A model generated the notes under the pieces. The model worked only from the letters and a program-made list of their open reading frames with translations, made no database searches and was not told where the DNA came from. From NCBI GenBank assembly GCA_019244045.1, contig JAFATF010000243.1, positions 1-43,323 of the forward strand: a stretch of DNA of 43,323 bases, read 5' to 3'. Within the stretch, counting starts at the first letter, position 1. Each line of letters starts with the position of its first letter. A program made the position numbers and the translations under genes. Source of the DNA: Acidobacteriota bacterium (GTDB lineage: Bacteria; Acidobacteriota; Terriglobia; Terriglobales; Acidobacteriaceae). Of this stretch, positions 33,249 to 42,393 are shown one piece after another.

Positions 33249-33295
33249 TTGCATGAATATTGCATGAAAGTATCGCGAAGTTGCAGACCTTTGCA
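33249..33295. repeat. Four helically phased TTGCA repeats
   Basis: TTGCA occurs at 33249, 33260, 33281 and 33291, so starts are 11, 21 and 10 nt apart, close to whole turns of B-DNA. The first two are the longer TTGCATGAA and the last two TTGCAG. They sit between the divergent PEP-CTERM and galE genes and may be a multi-site operator on one DNA face. Confidence 0.35.
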
Positions 33296-33460
33296 GCTTG
33301 ACAGCGAATCCCTGCTCCCGCGTGCGCGAGCCACGCCGGAGTTTATATAAAATGTCATTCGGGCGCCAGGAGCTACCATCATCACAACAGGCAAGCCCTG
33401 CATTTCCATGGTGCAACTTCGGGCCTCTTGAAAACCGGGATAAATAAATTCCTTTGAACG

Positions 33461-34480
33461 GTGCACAAAAAGGCCAGTAACTCGGACAATATCGTGAAGA
33501 TTTTTGTAACTGGTGGCGCAGGCTACGTTGGAAGCATAGTAACGGCGGAGCTGCTCGGCGCGGGGCACAGAGTATTTGTGTACGACAACCTGAGCCGGGG
33601 GAAAAGAGCGGCGGTTCCAGTCGATGCCCAATTCATCTACGGCGATGTCGAAGATGACACACTCTTGCGACAGTCCCTTGCGAGTTGCATGCCGGAGGCT
33701 GTGATGCATTTCGCCGCGCTCATTGAGGCCGGCGAGTCGATGAAAGTGCCGGAGAAATATTTCCGCAACAATACTGCGAACGCTTTGAGCTTGCTTGAGA
33801 GCATGCTGCGGCTGGGAATCAAGAAATTCGTCTTTTCCTCGACTGCCGCACTTTACGGCGACCCGATAAACACTCCTATTCAGGAGAGCGATGCGCTTCG
33901 TCCAACCAATGCGTATGGGGAATCAAAACTCCTAGTTGAGCGAATGTTGGAATGGTTGCACCGGATTCACGGCTTACGCTATGCCAGCCTTCGTTACTTC
34001 AATGCTGCTGGCGCAGCCGGTAGTCGCGGCGAGGCTCATGAGCCCGAGTCGCACCTGATCCCAATGCTCTTGCAGGTCGCCCTGGGGCAGCGTGAGCATA
34101 TTTCGATTTACGGCACAGATTATGGTACACCGGATGGTACCTGCATCCGCGACTACGTTCATGTTTTAGATTTGGCGGCTGCTCACGTCATCGCTCTAGA
34201 AGCGCTCGCCGACCGCGGCCAGCTGGTTTATAACCTGGGCAGTGGGCGTGGATTCAGTGTCCGTCAGGTTGTGGAGGCGGCGCGGCGGGTGACCGGGCAT
34301 GCCATTCCGGCCATCGAGAGTCCCCGACGGCCCGGCGACCCCGCCGTGCTGGTCGCCAGTTCGGCAAAAATTCAGCGCCAGTTGGGTTGGAAGGCAAAGT
34401 TTGAGGACTTGGACCAGATCATTGCGAGCGCCTGGGACTGGCACCGCAGCCATCCTCATGGTTACAACTCAACCGGGTAA
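33461..34480 (+). CDS. galE: UDP-glucose 4-epimerase
   Basis: 339 residues, the usual length. An SDR-type Rossmann fold begins with G-G-A-G-Y-V-G-S, followed by D-N-L-S-R-G and G-D-V-E-D. The catalytic S-S-T-A-A-L-Y-G and Y-G-E-S-K (Tyr-x-x-x-Lys) are present. The sugar-binding segments R-Y-F-N-A-A-G-A and I-R-D-Y-V-H-V-L-D-L are diagnostic of GalE within extended SDRs. It interconverts UDP-glucose and UDP-galactose in the cytoplasm, feeding glycan synthesis. An alternative GTG start at 33494 would trim 11 residues; neither has a clear ribosome site. The gene diverges from the PEP-CTERM gene. Confidence 0.92.
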   Translation: MHKKASNSDNIVKIFVTGGAGYVGSIVTAELLGAGHRVFVYDNLSRGKRAAVPVDAQFIYGDVEDDTLLRQSLASCMPEAVMHFAALIEAGESMKVPEKYFRNNTANALSLLESMLRLGIKKFVFSSTAALYGDPINTPIQESDALRPTNAYGESKLLVERMLEWLHRIHGLRYASLRYFNAAGAAGSRGEAHEPESHLIPMLLQVALGQREHISIYGTDYGTPDGTCIRDYVHVLDLAAAHVIALEALADRGQLVYNLGSGRGFSVRQVVEAARRVTGHAIPAIESPRRPGDPAVLVASSAKIQRQLGWKAKFEDLDQIIASAWDWHRSHPHGYNSTG

Positions 34481-34793
34481 GCATTGCTCCCTGTTATTGG
34501 CGCGCTTCACGCGACAATGCTGGCGAGGCATATGCCACGCCCACTTGCAGATCAGCAGGTAAACTGTAGCTTGGCCTGGTAAGCGGGCAAGGCCGCATGA
34601 CGGCGCCTGCCTGTGTATATGTGAGCAAGGCAATGGAGGCCGAGGGTATACTGCCGGAACCCGCTCAAAGATGTCGAAGTCGGGAAAAACCAGCCCGCTC
34701 CTCTCCCTCTATCCTCTCAACTGTGGGGAACAACATGGAGAGGATACCTTTGCTTTGCGCAAAGCAGCAGGCCTACTGTGAACAAATTGATAA
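34481..34793. other. Intergenic region after galE
   Basis: 313 nt with one short open frame that lacks family features. No clear promoter or terminator was found. Confidence 0.35.
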
Positions 34794-36305
34794 ATGACAC
34801 TGAATCCAGTACAGACACTTGTTGACGTTTTGCATTTTGCCGACAGTCGTACGGCCATCATCGTTCCTGAGCTGGGAATTTCGCTGACTTATGATTCGCT
34901 CCGGCAGCAGACTTTGGCGATGGCCGAAGCACTGGCTTCGGCCGGAATTCGCCGAAGCGATCGCGTCGCCATGGCTCTGCCGAACGGATTGCCAGCGATT
35001 ATCAGTTTCTTGGCAGCCTCGATCGCCGGCACCGCCGCACCGCTTAACCCCGCTTATCCTTACGAAGAATTTCTCTTCTTTCTCAAAGATACGAACGCCC
35101 GAATGCTCCTGTGTCCTCCGGCTGGAGGCGAGAGTGCGCGCAGCGCCGCCGCCGACTTGCACATTCCGGTATTTTCGGTCGAAATGGCGGCTAGCGGCGC
35201 AGTCCACCTGAGAGATGCACCGACCGGCGCCTCGATAACCGAGCCCACGGCGGACGACATTGCGCTGCTACTGCATACCAGCGGCAGCACAGGGCATCCC
35301 AAACGCGTTCCCCTGCGCCATTTCAATTTGGCAACTTCTTCGGCCAATATTGCGAGCACCTACGCTTTGAGCGAGGAAGACGTTTCTCTCTGCATCATGC
35401 CGCTGTTCCATGTGCATGGCTTAATCGCCTCGGTCATGGCTACCCTGCTGTCGGGCGGTGCAGTGGTCGTGCCCAGTAAGTTTAATGCCTTATCTTTCTG
35501 GCGAACGGTCAAGGAACATCGTGTTACCTGGTACTCAGGAGTGCCCACCATGCATCAACTGCTGCTCGCCCGCACTCATCACAAGCCCCCAGAGGCTGCC
35601 CGCCTACGCTTCATCAGATCCTGCAGCGCGCCCCTGTCCCCGGAGCTCGTACATAAGGTTGAAGACGTCTTCGGCGTACCCTTCGTGGAAGCCTACGGGA
35701 TGACGGAAGCTGCGCATCAGATGACCTCCAATCCTCTGCCCCCACGTCTACGCAAGCCTGGCTCCGTCGGCATAGGAGCGGGCATTCGCATCAGCATCAT
35801 GGATAAACAAGGAAATCACCTGGCAACCAACCAACGGGGTGAGGTCGTCATTCAAGGTGCCAGCGTCTTTCGAGGATACGAGAACGATCCGGAGGCTAAC
35901 GCGCGCAGCTTGTTCAATGGATGGTTTCGCACCGGCGATCAGGGACTGCTTGATGAAGACGGCTATTTGCATTTAACCGGCCGCCTCAAAGACATTATCA
36001 TTCGGGGGGGAGAAAACATCGCACCGCACGAGGTGGATCACGTATTGCTCAAGCATGCTGCGGTTGCGGCGGCAGTCACATTCGGCTTTGCCCACCCCAC
36101 GTTAGGCGAAGAGGTGGCCGCGGCGGTCGTCTTACATGAGCCTCACGGGGCCAGCGAATCGGCACTCCTGAAGCACTGTCGGAAGTGGCTGGCGGAATAC
36201 CAATGCCCCAAGAAAATTTACCTAGTCAAAAGCATACCCACGACGGCGACTGGAAAGATCCGTCGCCGGGTGGTCGCCGAAGCGCTGGTGGATAGACAAG
36301 GATGA
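34794..36305 (+). CDS. AMP-dependent acyl-CoA ligase, oxalyl-CoA synthetase (Pcs60)-like
   Basis: 503 residues. Motifs: L-H-T-S-G-S-T-G-H-P-K-R-V-P-L (P-loop), L-F-H-V-H-G-L-I-A-S, Y-G-M-T-E-A-A-H-Q-M, G-W-F-R-T-G-D, R-L-K-D-I-I-I-R-G-G-E-N-I and the catalytic Lys of A-T-G-K-I-R-R. The P-K-R-V-P-L-R-H and P-L-F-H-V-H-G-L segments are typical of the Pcs60/AAE3 oxalate-CoA ligase branch. Other short acids are possible. Its TGA overlaps the ATG of the next gene (ATGA), so the two are co-translated. No oxalyl-CoA decarboxylase or formyl-CoA transferase is nearby. Confidence 0.88.
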   Translation: MTLNPVQTLVDVLHFADSRTAIIVPELGISLTYDSLRQQTLAMAEALASAGIRRSDRVAMALPNGLPAIISFLAASIAGTAAPLNPAYPYEEFLFFLKDTNARMLLCPPAGGESARSAAADLHIPVFSVEMAASGAVHLRDAPTGASITEPTADDIALLLHTSGSTGHPKRVPLRHFNLATSSANIASTYALSEEDVSLCIMPLFHVHGLIASVMATLLSGGAVVVPSKFNALSFWRTVKEHRVTWYSGVPTMHQLLLARTHHKPPEAARLRFIRSCSAPLSPELVHKVEDVFGVPFVEAYGMTEAAHQMTSNPLPPRLRKPGSVGIGAGIRISIMDKQGNHLATNQRGEVVIQGASVFRGYENDPEANARSLFNGWFRTGDQGLLDEDGYLHLTGRLKDIIIRGGENIAPHEVDHVLLKHAAVAAAVTFGFAHPTLGEEVAAAVVLHEPHGASESALLKHCRKWLAEYQCPKKIYLVKSIPTTATGKIRRRVVAEALVDRQG

Positions 36306-37276
36306 GATTTGTGATCGCCGGTGCCGGCGCGATCGGCGCCTATATTGGCGCGTGCTTATCACGGGCAGGTTTTCAGGTCACGCTGTTCGCGCGGGGATCT
36401 CACTTACGCGCCATGCAGGAGCGCGGAGTGCAGGTAAGAGCTCGAGAAGGAGACTTCGAGGTGCGGCCCAGGATCGTCGGCTCGCTCCTCGAGGCGGGGC
36501 CGGCTGATGTCTTGGTGCTTGGCGTTAAAGCGCACAGCCTGCCCGAGTTCGCTCCACAGGTCAAAGCCGTGCTGAGCCCAGACACCACCGTGCTGAGCAC
36601 TCAGAATGGAGTGCCGTGGTGGTTCTTTCAGGGCTTTGGCGGGCGCTGGGAGGGAACTCGCCTGGAGCGAGTTGATCCCGGCGGCTCTATTTCTCGCGTC
36701 ATTCAACCTAAGCACATCCTGGGCTCAATCGTCTATTTCTCGACTGAGATCACTATGCCCGGGGTTATCCAACATATCGATGGAAACCGGATTTCTCTGG
36801 GCGAGCTGGATGGGACTCGGTCTGACCGCGGCCGCCGGATAGCCCAGGCGCTGATCAGTTCAGGCCTGAAGGCTCCAATCACGACGCGAATCCGACATGA
36901 GATTTGGGTCAAGCTGTTGGGCAACGTCGCCTTCAATCCGGTAAGTGCATTGACCGGCTGCACCTTAGTCGAGATGACACGCGATCCGGAGCTTTCCCAA
37001 GTCATTCGCGAGATCATGAAGGAGGTACAAGCTGTCGGAGCCAAACTGGGTCTGGAGCTGCCGGTCTCGATCGAACAGCGTACGGCGGGGGCGGAGAAGG
37101 TCGGGGAACATAAGACCTCGATGCTCCAGGATCTTGAAAGAGGACGCCCATTGGAATTGGAAGCAGTTGTCGGTGCGGTGATTGAACTCGCTGATCGTAT
37201 GGGTGTTCCCGTGCCACACACGCAGGCCGTCTATGCCTTTACCAAGGCACTTTCGCGGAAACGGCAGCGCAGCTGA
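36302..37276 (+). CDS. 2-dehydropantoate 2-reductase family protein
   Basis: 324 residues. NADPH-binding G-A-G-A-I-G-A-Y-I-G is at the N-terminus. Lys204 in I-W-V-K-L-L-G-N-V-A-F-N-P matches the catalytic Lys of ketopantoate reductase, and the later E-R-G-R-P-L-E-L-E segment holds the conserved acid. The family reduces ketopantoate for pantothenate and CoA synthesis, but bacteria hold many paralogues acting on other 2-keto acids. The overlap with the oxalyl-CoA-ligase-like gene suggests such a paralogue, so I give no gene symbol. A short G-T-G-A-A-A / T-T-T-C-A-C inverted repeat at 37314-37328 follows. Confidence 0.87.
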   Translation: MRFVIAGAGAIGAYIGACLSRAGFQVTLFARGSHLRAMQERGVQVRAREGDFEVRPRIVGSLLEAGPADVLVLGVKAHSLPEFAPQVKAVLSPDTTVLSTQNGVPWWFFQGFGGRWEGTRLERVDPGGSISRVIQPKHILGSIVYFSTEITMPGVIQHIDGNRISLGELDGTRSDRGRRIAQALISSGLKAPITTRIRHEIWVKLLGNVAFNPVSALTGCTLVEMTRDPELSQVIREIMKEVQAVGAKLGLELPVSIEQRTAGAEKVGEHKTSMLQDLERGRPLELEAVVGAVIELADRMGVPVPHTQAVYAFTKALSRKRQRS

Positions 37277-37658
37277 TTCCCTCCCTTCAACCACCGGAAA
37301 GCCAGACACAGGCGTGAAAAAGTTTCACACAATCTAAATGACTTACGTTTAAAGTTATCTATTTGACCGCGCGAGAATCTTGTCTACTTAGCGGCCACTT
37401 CCCAGTCACGGCCGCACTGCCCAAGTGGCGGGGCGCGTCCAACGCGTCGCGAACAAAGCGCAATTTCCGTGACCATCCTCATTTTGTCCACGCCACAGCA
37501 GAGGCCGCTGAGCTTTGACAACCAAATTTCCAGGGTACTTTGCGATGTCAGTTTGCAGCGGGAGCCGACGGTAAGCGATTAGTTTTGCCCGGCAGGTATA
37601 AAAATTTTCGCTTATCCGATGGCAGATCAAAGTAAAATGCTCCGCCGAGTGGTGAGTC
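37277..37658. other. Intergenic region before the M48 protease gene
   Basis: 382 nt. An inverted repeat GTGAAA-AAG-TTTCAC is at 37314-37328 in an AT-rich part. A TATAAA-like element lies at about 37598, some 60 nt before the ATG, without a good -35. No gene seen. Confidence 0.35.
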
Positions 37659-38777
37659 ATGGTCCTTTCATTCTGGTACTTCACCCCTGGGCAGGGAGTG
37701 GTCTCGAGGATATTTCTAAAGTGGAACTATAACGCACTGCTGCTAGTCTTCCTCGCTGTCCCCGCCCTGGTGCGAGTCGCTCGGGCAGACTCGCCGTCCT
37801 CCCACCCGTCCGCCCAATACAAGACACCCCATACGCCATCGCAAATAAACTCCAACCGAGTTAAGCGCTACGACCTCCGCCGAATCGGCCAAAGGGGCAT
37901 CGGGCGCGGGATAAATGTATATTCCCGTGATCGCGAACGCCAGCTCGGGCAGAATCTTGCCGCAAGCTTTGATCGCAACACCAAGTTTGTCAATGATGTC
38001 ATCATCAGCGAATACATCAACCGGCTGGGCCAAAAACTGGTTCGCAACTCTGATGCTGAGGTTCCTTTCACCATCAAAGTTATCGACTCCAGTGATATAC
38101 GCGCGTTTGGGTTACCCGGAGGTTTCCTGTATGTTGACAGCGGTCTCGTCGTGGCTGCCGATAGCGAGGCCGAACTCGCCAGTATGATGGCGCACGAGAT
38201 CGCCCACGTCGCTGCTCGCCACGCCACACGCGCAGCCACTCGTAAAGACATCTGGAATTGTGTTGCAGCTCTGGCCCTGTTTGCTGGCCCCGCGGGTGTG
38301 GGTTTAGAGGAGATCGAAGCTATTGCGGGGCCACTTTCGGCGAAAAAGTTCAGCCGCGATGCCGAGAACGAAGCCGACTTGCTGGGCATTGAATACGAAT
38401 ACGCTGCCGGCTACGATCCTCAGGCCTTTGTGGCTGCCTTGGAGAAGCTACACGCAATCGAGGAGAATATGCGCGGGTTTTTCAGGAAGATTCCTGGATA
38501 TCACTGGGCGACCAGGGTGCCGTTTCACAGTCACATTCTCCGGGGTTTTACAAGCTATCCTTTGACCGAGGAGCGGATTCGGCGCATCCAGTCCGAGATC
38601 GCGATCTTTCTGCCAAATAAAGAAGGCTACGTGCTTGATACCAGCGATTTTCAAGAAATAAAGGCGCGGCTGCTTGCTGCCCAAGCACCCGTACTGCGGC
38701 GACAGCATCCGGGCGAGAACAGCAAGAACGGTCCCGTTCTGCATCGTACGCCAAACTCGGGCGTTGACATCCGATAG
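37659..38777 (+). CDS. M48-family zinc metalloprotease, exported
   Basis: 372 residues. An N-terminal hydrophobic signal or anchor (A-L-L-L-V-F-L-A-V-P-A-L-V) is followed by a low-complexity linker. The zinc motif H-E-I-A-H is at residues 179-183 and the third ligand Glu238 is in N-E-A-D-L-L-G. The G-G-F-L-Y-V-D-S-G and D-S-E-A-E-L-A-S-M-M-A-H segments are typical of BepA/Oma1-like periplasmic M48 proteases, which work in outer-membrane protein quality control. There is no C-terminal TPR domain, so it is a short form. It is monocistronic here. Confidence 0.9.
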   Translation: MVLSFWYFTPGQGVVSRIFLKWNYNALLLVFLAVPALVRVARADSPSSHPSAQYKTPHTPSQINSNRVKRYDLRRIGQRGIGRGINVYSRDRERQLGQNLAASFDRNTKFVNDVIISEYINRLGQKLVRNSDAEVPFTIKVIDSSDIRAFGLPGGFLYVDSGLVVAADSEAELASMMAHEIAHVAARHATRAATRKDIWNCVAALALFAGPAGVGLEEIEAIAGPLSAKKFSRDAENEADLLGIEYEYAAGYDPQAFVAALEKLHAIEENMRGFFRKIPGYHWATRVPFHSHILRGFTSYPLTEERIRRIQSEIAIFLPNKEGYVLDTSDFQEIKARLLAAQAPVLRRQHPGENSKNGPVLHRTPNSGVDIR

Positions 38778-39126
38778 CTCTTGCCACGGTTTAAGTACGG
38801 ATCTTTTTGCCTTCCGCCCGAAAACTCCCTTGTAAGTGTCACTAGCACGCGCCACAGCGAAATCCTACAAGGCCATGTCTCCCTTCATAACCGGTGAATC
38901 CAAGCTCGCGGTTTGTTTAGAGTTGCAGAAAGAGAAGAGCCGGCCCCATAGAGGGCAGCGGCGAATGCATCAGGCCCCAACAGGTGTTTCCCGTTAGCCG
39001 GACCGGATGCGTCCTCCGGCGACGAAAAAATCTTGGCGCCGGGTAGGGGGTTGAATTCTCCATTGGCCCAAGACCTCCTCGCCAGGGGGCAAGCTCATGA
39101 GCTGGTGTCGAGAAAGCAGAGCGTTG
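38778..39126. other. Convergent intergenic region between the protease and hom genes
   Basis: 349 nt. The only symmetric element noted is the 12-bp palindrome AGCTCATGAGCT at 39092-39103. No T-tract hairpin or gene was recognised. Confidence 0.35.
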
Positions 39127-40416
39127 TCAATTTTCAATCCGTAGCAGCAGGACAGGTTCGACCATGAAATCGAAAGCATTGATGATGTTGAGTGCACGAT
39201 TAATCGTGGGCTCCGATACCGGCTGTACAGTGATGACGAACGACAGCCGATCCTTCGGCATCTGCGGTTCTTGCTCCACCGATTCGATATTGATGTCCTC
39301 GCCGGCAATGATTTCGGCAACTCGCGCCACAATGCCGCGCTGATCTTGCACCGTCAGGCGCAGATACCAGCCGACCGGGCAAGGGCAGGAGCAAATTCTG
39401 AGCTCGTGCGACTCAAGAAAGCCGGAGATTTGTTTGGCCCGTAACTGACCCGCCGCTAAGTCACTCGCAATCTCAATCACATCGGAAACCGCGGCTGCGC
39501 CTGTGGCACCACCTCCGGCGCCGCGCCCGTAGAACATGAGCGTTCCCAAGTGTTCCCCTACGAGGAAGATGGCATTATTGACATCTGCCACATTGGCCAG
39601 GAGGGAACGGTGTTTGACTAACCAAGGCCGAACCGAGATCTCAAGACCACCATCGGTCAGCTCGGCTGCACCCACGAGCCGAATCGTGCTCTTCAGCCGG
39701 CCGGCAGTATGAAAGTCGATGGCTCGGATGCGACGGATTCCGCAGGTGGGAATCTGGTCCACAGTAAGTTTGCCGCTAAAGGCCATGCGCGCCAGGATGC
39801 AAAGCTTGTCGCGTGCGTCCAAGCCATCAATGTCGAAAGAAGGGTCCGCCTCGGCATAGCCGGCTTTTTGAGCCTCCGCCAGCGCTTCCGCAAATTCAAT
39901 TCCACGGCTTTCCATCTGCGTCAGGATGTAGTTTGCGGTTCCATTTAGAATGCCGCGGACGGCTCGCAGGCGATCACCGGCGGTGGATTCACGAATCCCA
40001 CGCAGAATGGGAATGCCGCCGGCGACGCTTGCTTCAAAACCAATGGGCAGGTTACGTGAGGCTGCCAAGCGAAACAATTCGTCGCCGCAATGGGCCAGCA
40101 GGTTCTTATTGGCAGTCACGACGGGTTTGCCCTGAGTGAGTGCCTCGACCAGCAGCTGGCGAGCTTCATCGACTCCCCCCATGGTTTCGACCAATACGTC
40201 AACCTCTTCGTCATGTACCAATTGTTTCCAACTGGACAGTGTACGAGCGCCTGCCGGAACCTCTTCAGGACTAACTTGCGAGCGCCGACACACTGCCGTG
40301 ATCTCAAGGCGCACGCCGCTGCGTCGCTCGATCAGATCCGCATGTTGCGCGATGATCTCGGCCGTAGCTCGGCCTACCGTGCCATAGCCGACTACGCCTA
40401 CACCTATTCGCTGCAT
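39127..40416 (-). CDS. hom: Homoserine dehydrogenase
   Basis: 429 residues. The NAD(P)-binding G-V-G-V-V-G-Y-G-T-V-G opens the protein. The catalytic domain has T-A-N-K-N-L-L-A, A-S-V-A-G-G-I-P-I and L-N-G-T-A-N-Y-I-L, followed by D-P-S-F-D-I-D-G-L-D-A-R-D-K. A C-terminal ACT domain (L-R-L-T-V-Q-D-Q-R-G-I-V-A) should bind threonine for feedback control. The enzyme reduces aspartate semialdehyde to homoserine. It lies 22 nt after lysC, and the two genes clearly form an operon for the aspartate-family pathway. Confidence 0.95.
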   Translation of the reverse strand: MQRIGVGVVGYGTVGRATAEIIAQHADLIERRSGVRLEITAVCRRSQVSPEEVPAGARTLSSWKQLVHDEEVDVLVETMGGVDEARQLLVEALTQGKPVVTANKNLLAHCGDELFRLAASRNLPIGFEASVAGGIPILRGIRESTAGDRLRAVRGILNGTANYILTQMESRGIEFAEALAEAQKAGYAEADPSFDIDGLDARDKLCILARMAFSGKLTVDQIPTCGIRRIRAIDFHTAGRLKSTIRLVGAAELTDGGLEISVRPWLVKHRSLLANVADVNNAIFLVGEHLGTLMFYGRGAGGGATGAAAVSDVIEIASDLAAGQLRAKQISGFLESHELRICSCPCPVGWYLRLTVQDQRGIVARVAEIIAGEDINIESVEQEPQMPKDRLSFVITVQPVSEPTINRALNIINAFDFMVEPVLLLRIEN

Positions 40417-40438
40417 GGTTTTTTGAGGGGCGACCAGT

Positions 40439-41884
40439 TTAGCTAACCCGGGCGGCCGACTGCGCTTCAGTTTTTCGCGCCGCCGGGCTTAGAAATTCCT
40501 GGTGCACAGCTCGGAGGACTTCGGTGGCCCGGCGGGCGTCAACCGCGAAGCATATGTTCAATTCACTGGCCCCTTGCGCCACCGCGATCACACTTACGTT
40601 AATGCGGGCGACGGCGTCAAATAGCCGTCCGAGAATGCCACAGGTTCCTTTCATGCCGGATCCGAGCACTGCGATGACGGCCACGTTCTTATGCACCGCA
40701 ACCGGATTCAACACACCATGTTTGAGCTCGGTGCGAAACAGTCGCTGAATGGCGCGCACTACCCGGTCTGTGTCGGCCTGGCGCAAGACCAGGCCCAGGG
40801 AGTTCTCTGATGAAGATTGGGTTGAGAACAGTATGTCTACGTGCTCGTGACCGAGGCGCAAGAAAAGCCTTCCAAAAATCTCCGCAAAGTGGATATCCCT
40901 GTGGGTTGTAAGGGTGATGAGCGATGCCTGGGTCACAGCAGTGACGGCTTTGACGGGGCCCTCATTGGCCGGGAGTTGCTCAACGATCTTCGTGCCCGGC
41001 GCTTCGGGTCGGAAAGAGTTCTTGATCCAAACCGGTATGCAGCGTTGCATGGCAGGGCGGATCGCTTTGCGGTGTATGACCTTGGCATCGTAGTAGGAGA
41101 GTTCGACCGCCTCGGCGAAGGTCATCTGCGGCAGAGAGAGAGCCTCGGGGCAAATGCGCGGATCTGCCGTGAGCACGCCGTCAACGTCAGTCCAGATCCA
41201 AACTTCGTCCGCGTCCAGGGCTGCCGCCAGAATCGTTGCCGAGTAATCTGAGCCTCCCCGTCCTAGCGTGGTCACTTGACCGGCAGTAGTCGAGCCGCTA
41301 TACCCCATGACGACGGGGATCCTGTGACCTGCGATCATGGGTAAAAGAACTTCGCTACAATGTTGCCGGGTTGAATCCATGTCGGGATTGGCATCCCCGA
41401 ATTTATCATCGGTAGCCAGGACGCGGGCCGAGTCGACGAATGCAGCGTCCGTCCCCAGCTGATCCAGACAGGCGGTAAAGAGCACGGCTGAAATACGCTC
41501 TCCGAGCGGCAGAGCCATATCCATGACCTGTGGCGTCGCCGACCCTAACAACAACACGGCGGAGCACAACTCACGCAGGCGTGTAAGATCGGCCATAACT
41601 GTGACCGCGACTGATTGCAAGGGCATGTCGTAAAGCAGTTCCGCCATAACCTGCTGGTGGCGTTTAAGGAGTTGCTCGAGCCCGTCCTCGACGCCCTGCT
41701 TATTGCCTGAGTTGGCGGCATTCAAGATGTGGACGATGCTGTCGGTCACCTGGGCAAGGGCCGAAACCACCACCACAATCTTGTGCTCGTGCTGGGCGTG
41801 CAGGTGAACAATGCTCGCTGCCTGGCGAATTCTTTCGGCACTACCCACCGAGGTGCCGCCAAACTTCATCACGATCAAACTCAT
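40439..41884 (-). CDS. lysC: Aspartate kinase
   Basis: 481 residues. The kinase core starts with V-M-K-F-G-G-T-S-V (residues 5-13), then V-V-S-A, a T-L-G-R-G-G-S-D-Y-S-A-T phosphate loop and W-T-D-V-D-G-V-L-T-A-D-P-R. Two ACT domains follow for lysine or threonine feedback. It phosphorylates aspartate as the first step to Lys, Thr and Met. The ATG at 41884 has only a weak ribosome site, and the frame is open for a further 74 codons upstream without a standard start codon. Confidence 0.95.
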   Translation of the reverse strand: MSLIVMKFGGTSVGSAERIRQAASIVHLHAQHEHKIVVVVSALAQVTDSIVHILNAANSGNKQGVEDGLEQLLKRHQQVMAELLYDMPLQSVAVTVMADLTRLRELCSAVLLLGSATPQVMDMALPLGERISAVLFTACLDQLGTDAAFVDSARVLATDDKFGDANPDMDSTRQHCSEVLLPMIAGHRIPVVMGYSGSTTAGQVTTLGRGGSDYSATILAAALDADEVWIWTDVDGVLTADPRICPEALSLPQMTFAEAVELSYYDAKVIHRKAIRPAMQRCIPVWIKNSFRPEAPGTKIVEQLPANEGPVKAVTAVTQASLITLTTHRDIHFAEIFGRLFLRLGHEHVDILFSTQSSSENSLGLVLRQADTDRVVRAIQRLFRTELKHGVLNPVAVHKNVAVIAVLGSGMKGTCGILGRLFDAVARINVSVIAVAQGASELNICFAVDARRATEVLRAVHQEFLSPAARKTEAQSAARVS

Positions 41885-42393
41885 GGATGGACGAACTCTC
41901 GCAAGTTTCTCTTCAATGAACTTGGATTTTTCCCAACTCCGGCCTGCAATAACGCATCCCTGCCGTGTATTCAGGCCACGGGATCTGAAGATCTGCTCGG
42001 GTCTCGATTCCGGCGAGATCGTTTTGCGGTCCAGCCTGGCTTTCCGGCTCTGGCAAAATTGGGTGCCGTTCTCACTCGATATTATCGCAAACCGCCGGCT
42101 GCAACTTTAGACAAAGGAGTGTATTGCGGCCCGAAACGTTCACAAGCGCCAGCTGAATAAGGCGCGCGAAAGGCTTAAATTGAAATCTGGAAGTTGTTAA
42201 TAATGGCGTGCGACAAAGAATGTATTAGGCTCTAAAATGGCTGCGCGCCGGCCTCTTACGCTTCACGCCTCCTGCCCGTTGGAAGTTACCCAGCAAACGG
42301 CTCCGCCCGAGCAGCCTTGAAGGGCGTCAATCAAGTGCCTGGACCGACGACTCACGAAGAACCGTAAGCAGGCTGGAGGGACCTCCTGGGCCT
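41885..42393. other. Region upstream of lysC
   Basis: 509 nt without a clear gene. Positions 41885-42106 are open in the lysC frame but have no ATG, GTG or TTG. No known riboswitch or attenuator was recognised by eye. The rest is noncoding as far as can be seen. Confidence 0.4.

Noticed and set aside
33298-33349. TTGACA and TATATA as a galE promoter
   Set aside because: The hexamers are about 40 nt apart, far outside the 16-18 nt spacing needed.
34597-34797. A 66-codon frame before the acyl-CoA ligase gene
   Set aside because: Low-complexity composition, no motif and no ribosome site.
37314-37328. GTGAAA-AAG-TTTCAC as a terminator of the reductase gene
   Set aside because: The stem is AT-rich, only 6 bp and not followed by a T-run.
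41729-42160. A 143-codon plus-strand frame antisense to the start of lysC
   Set aside because: About a third is the antisense shadow of lysC, and the rest shows no family features.
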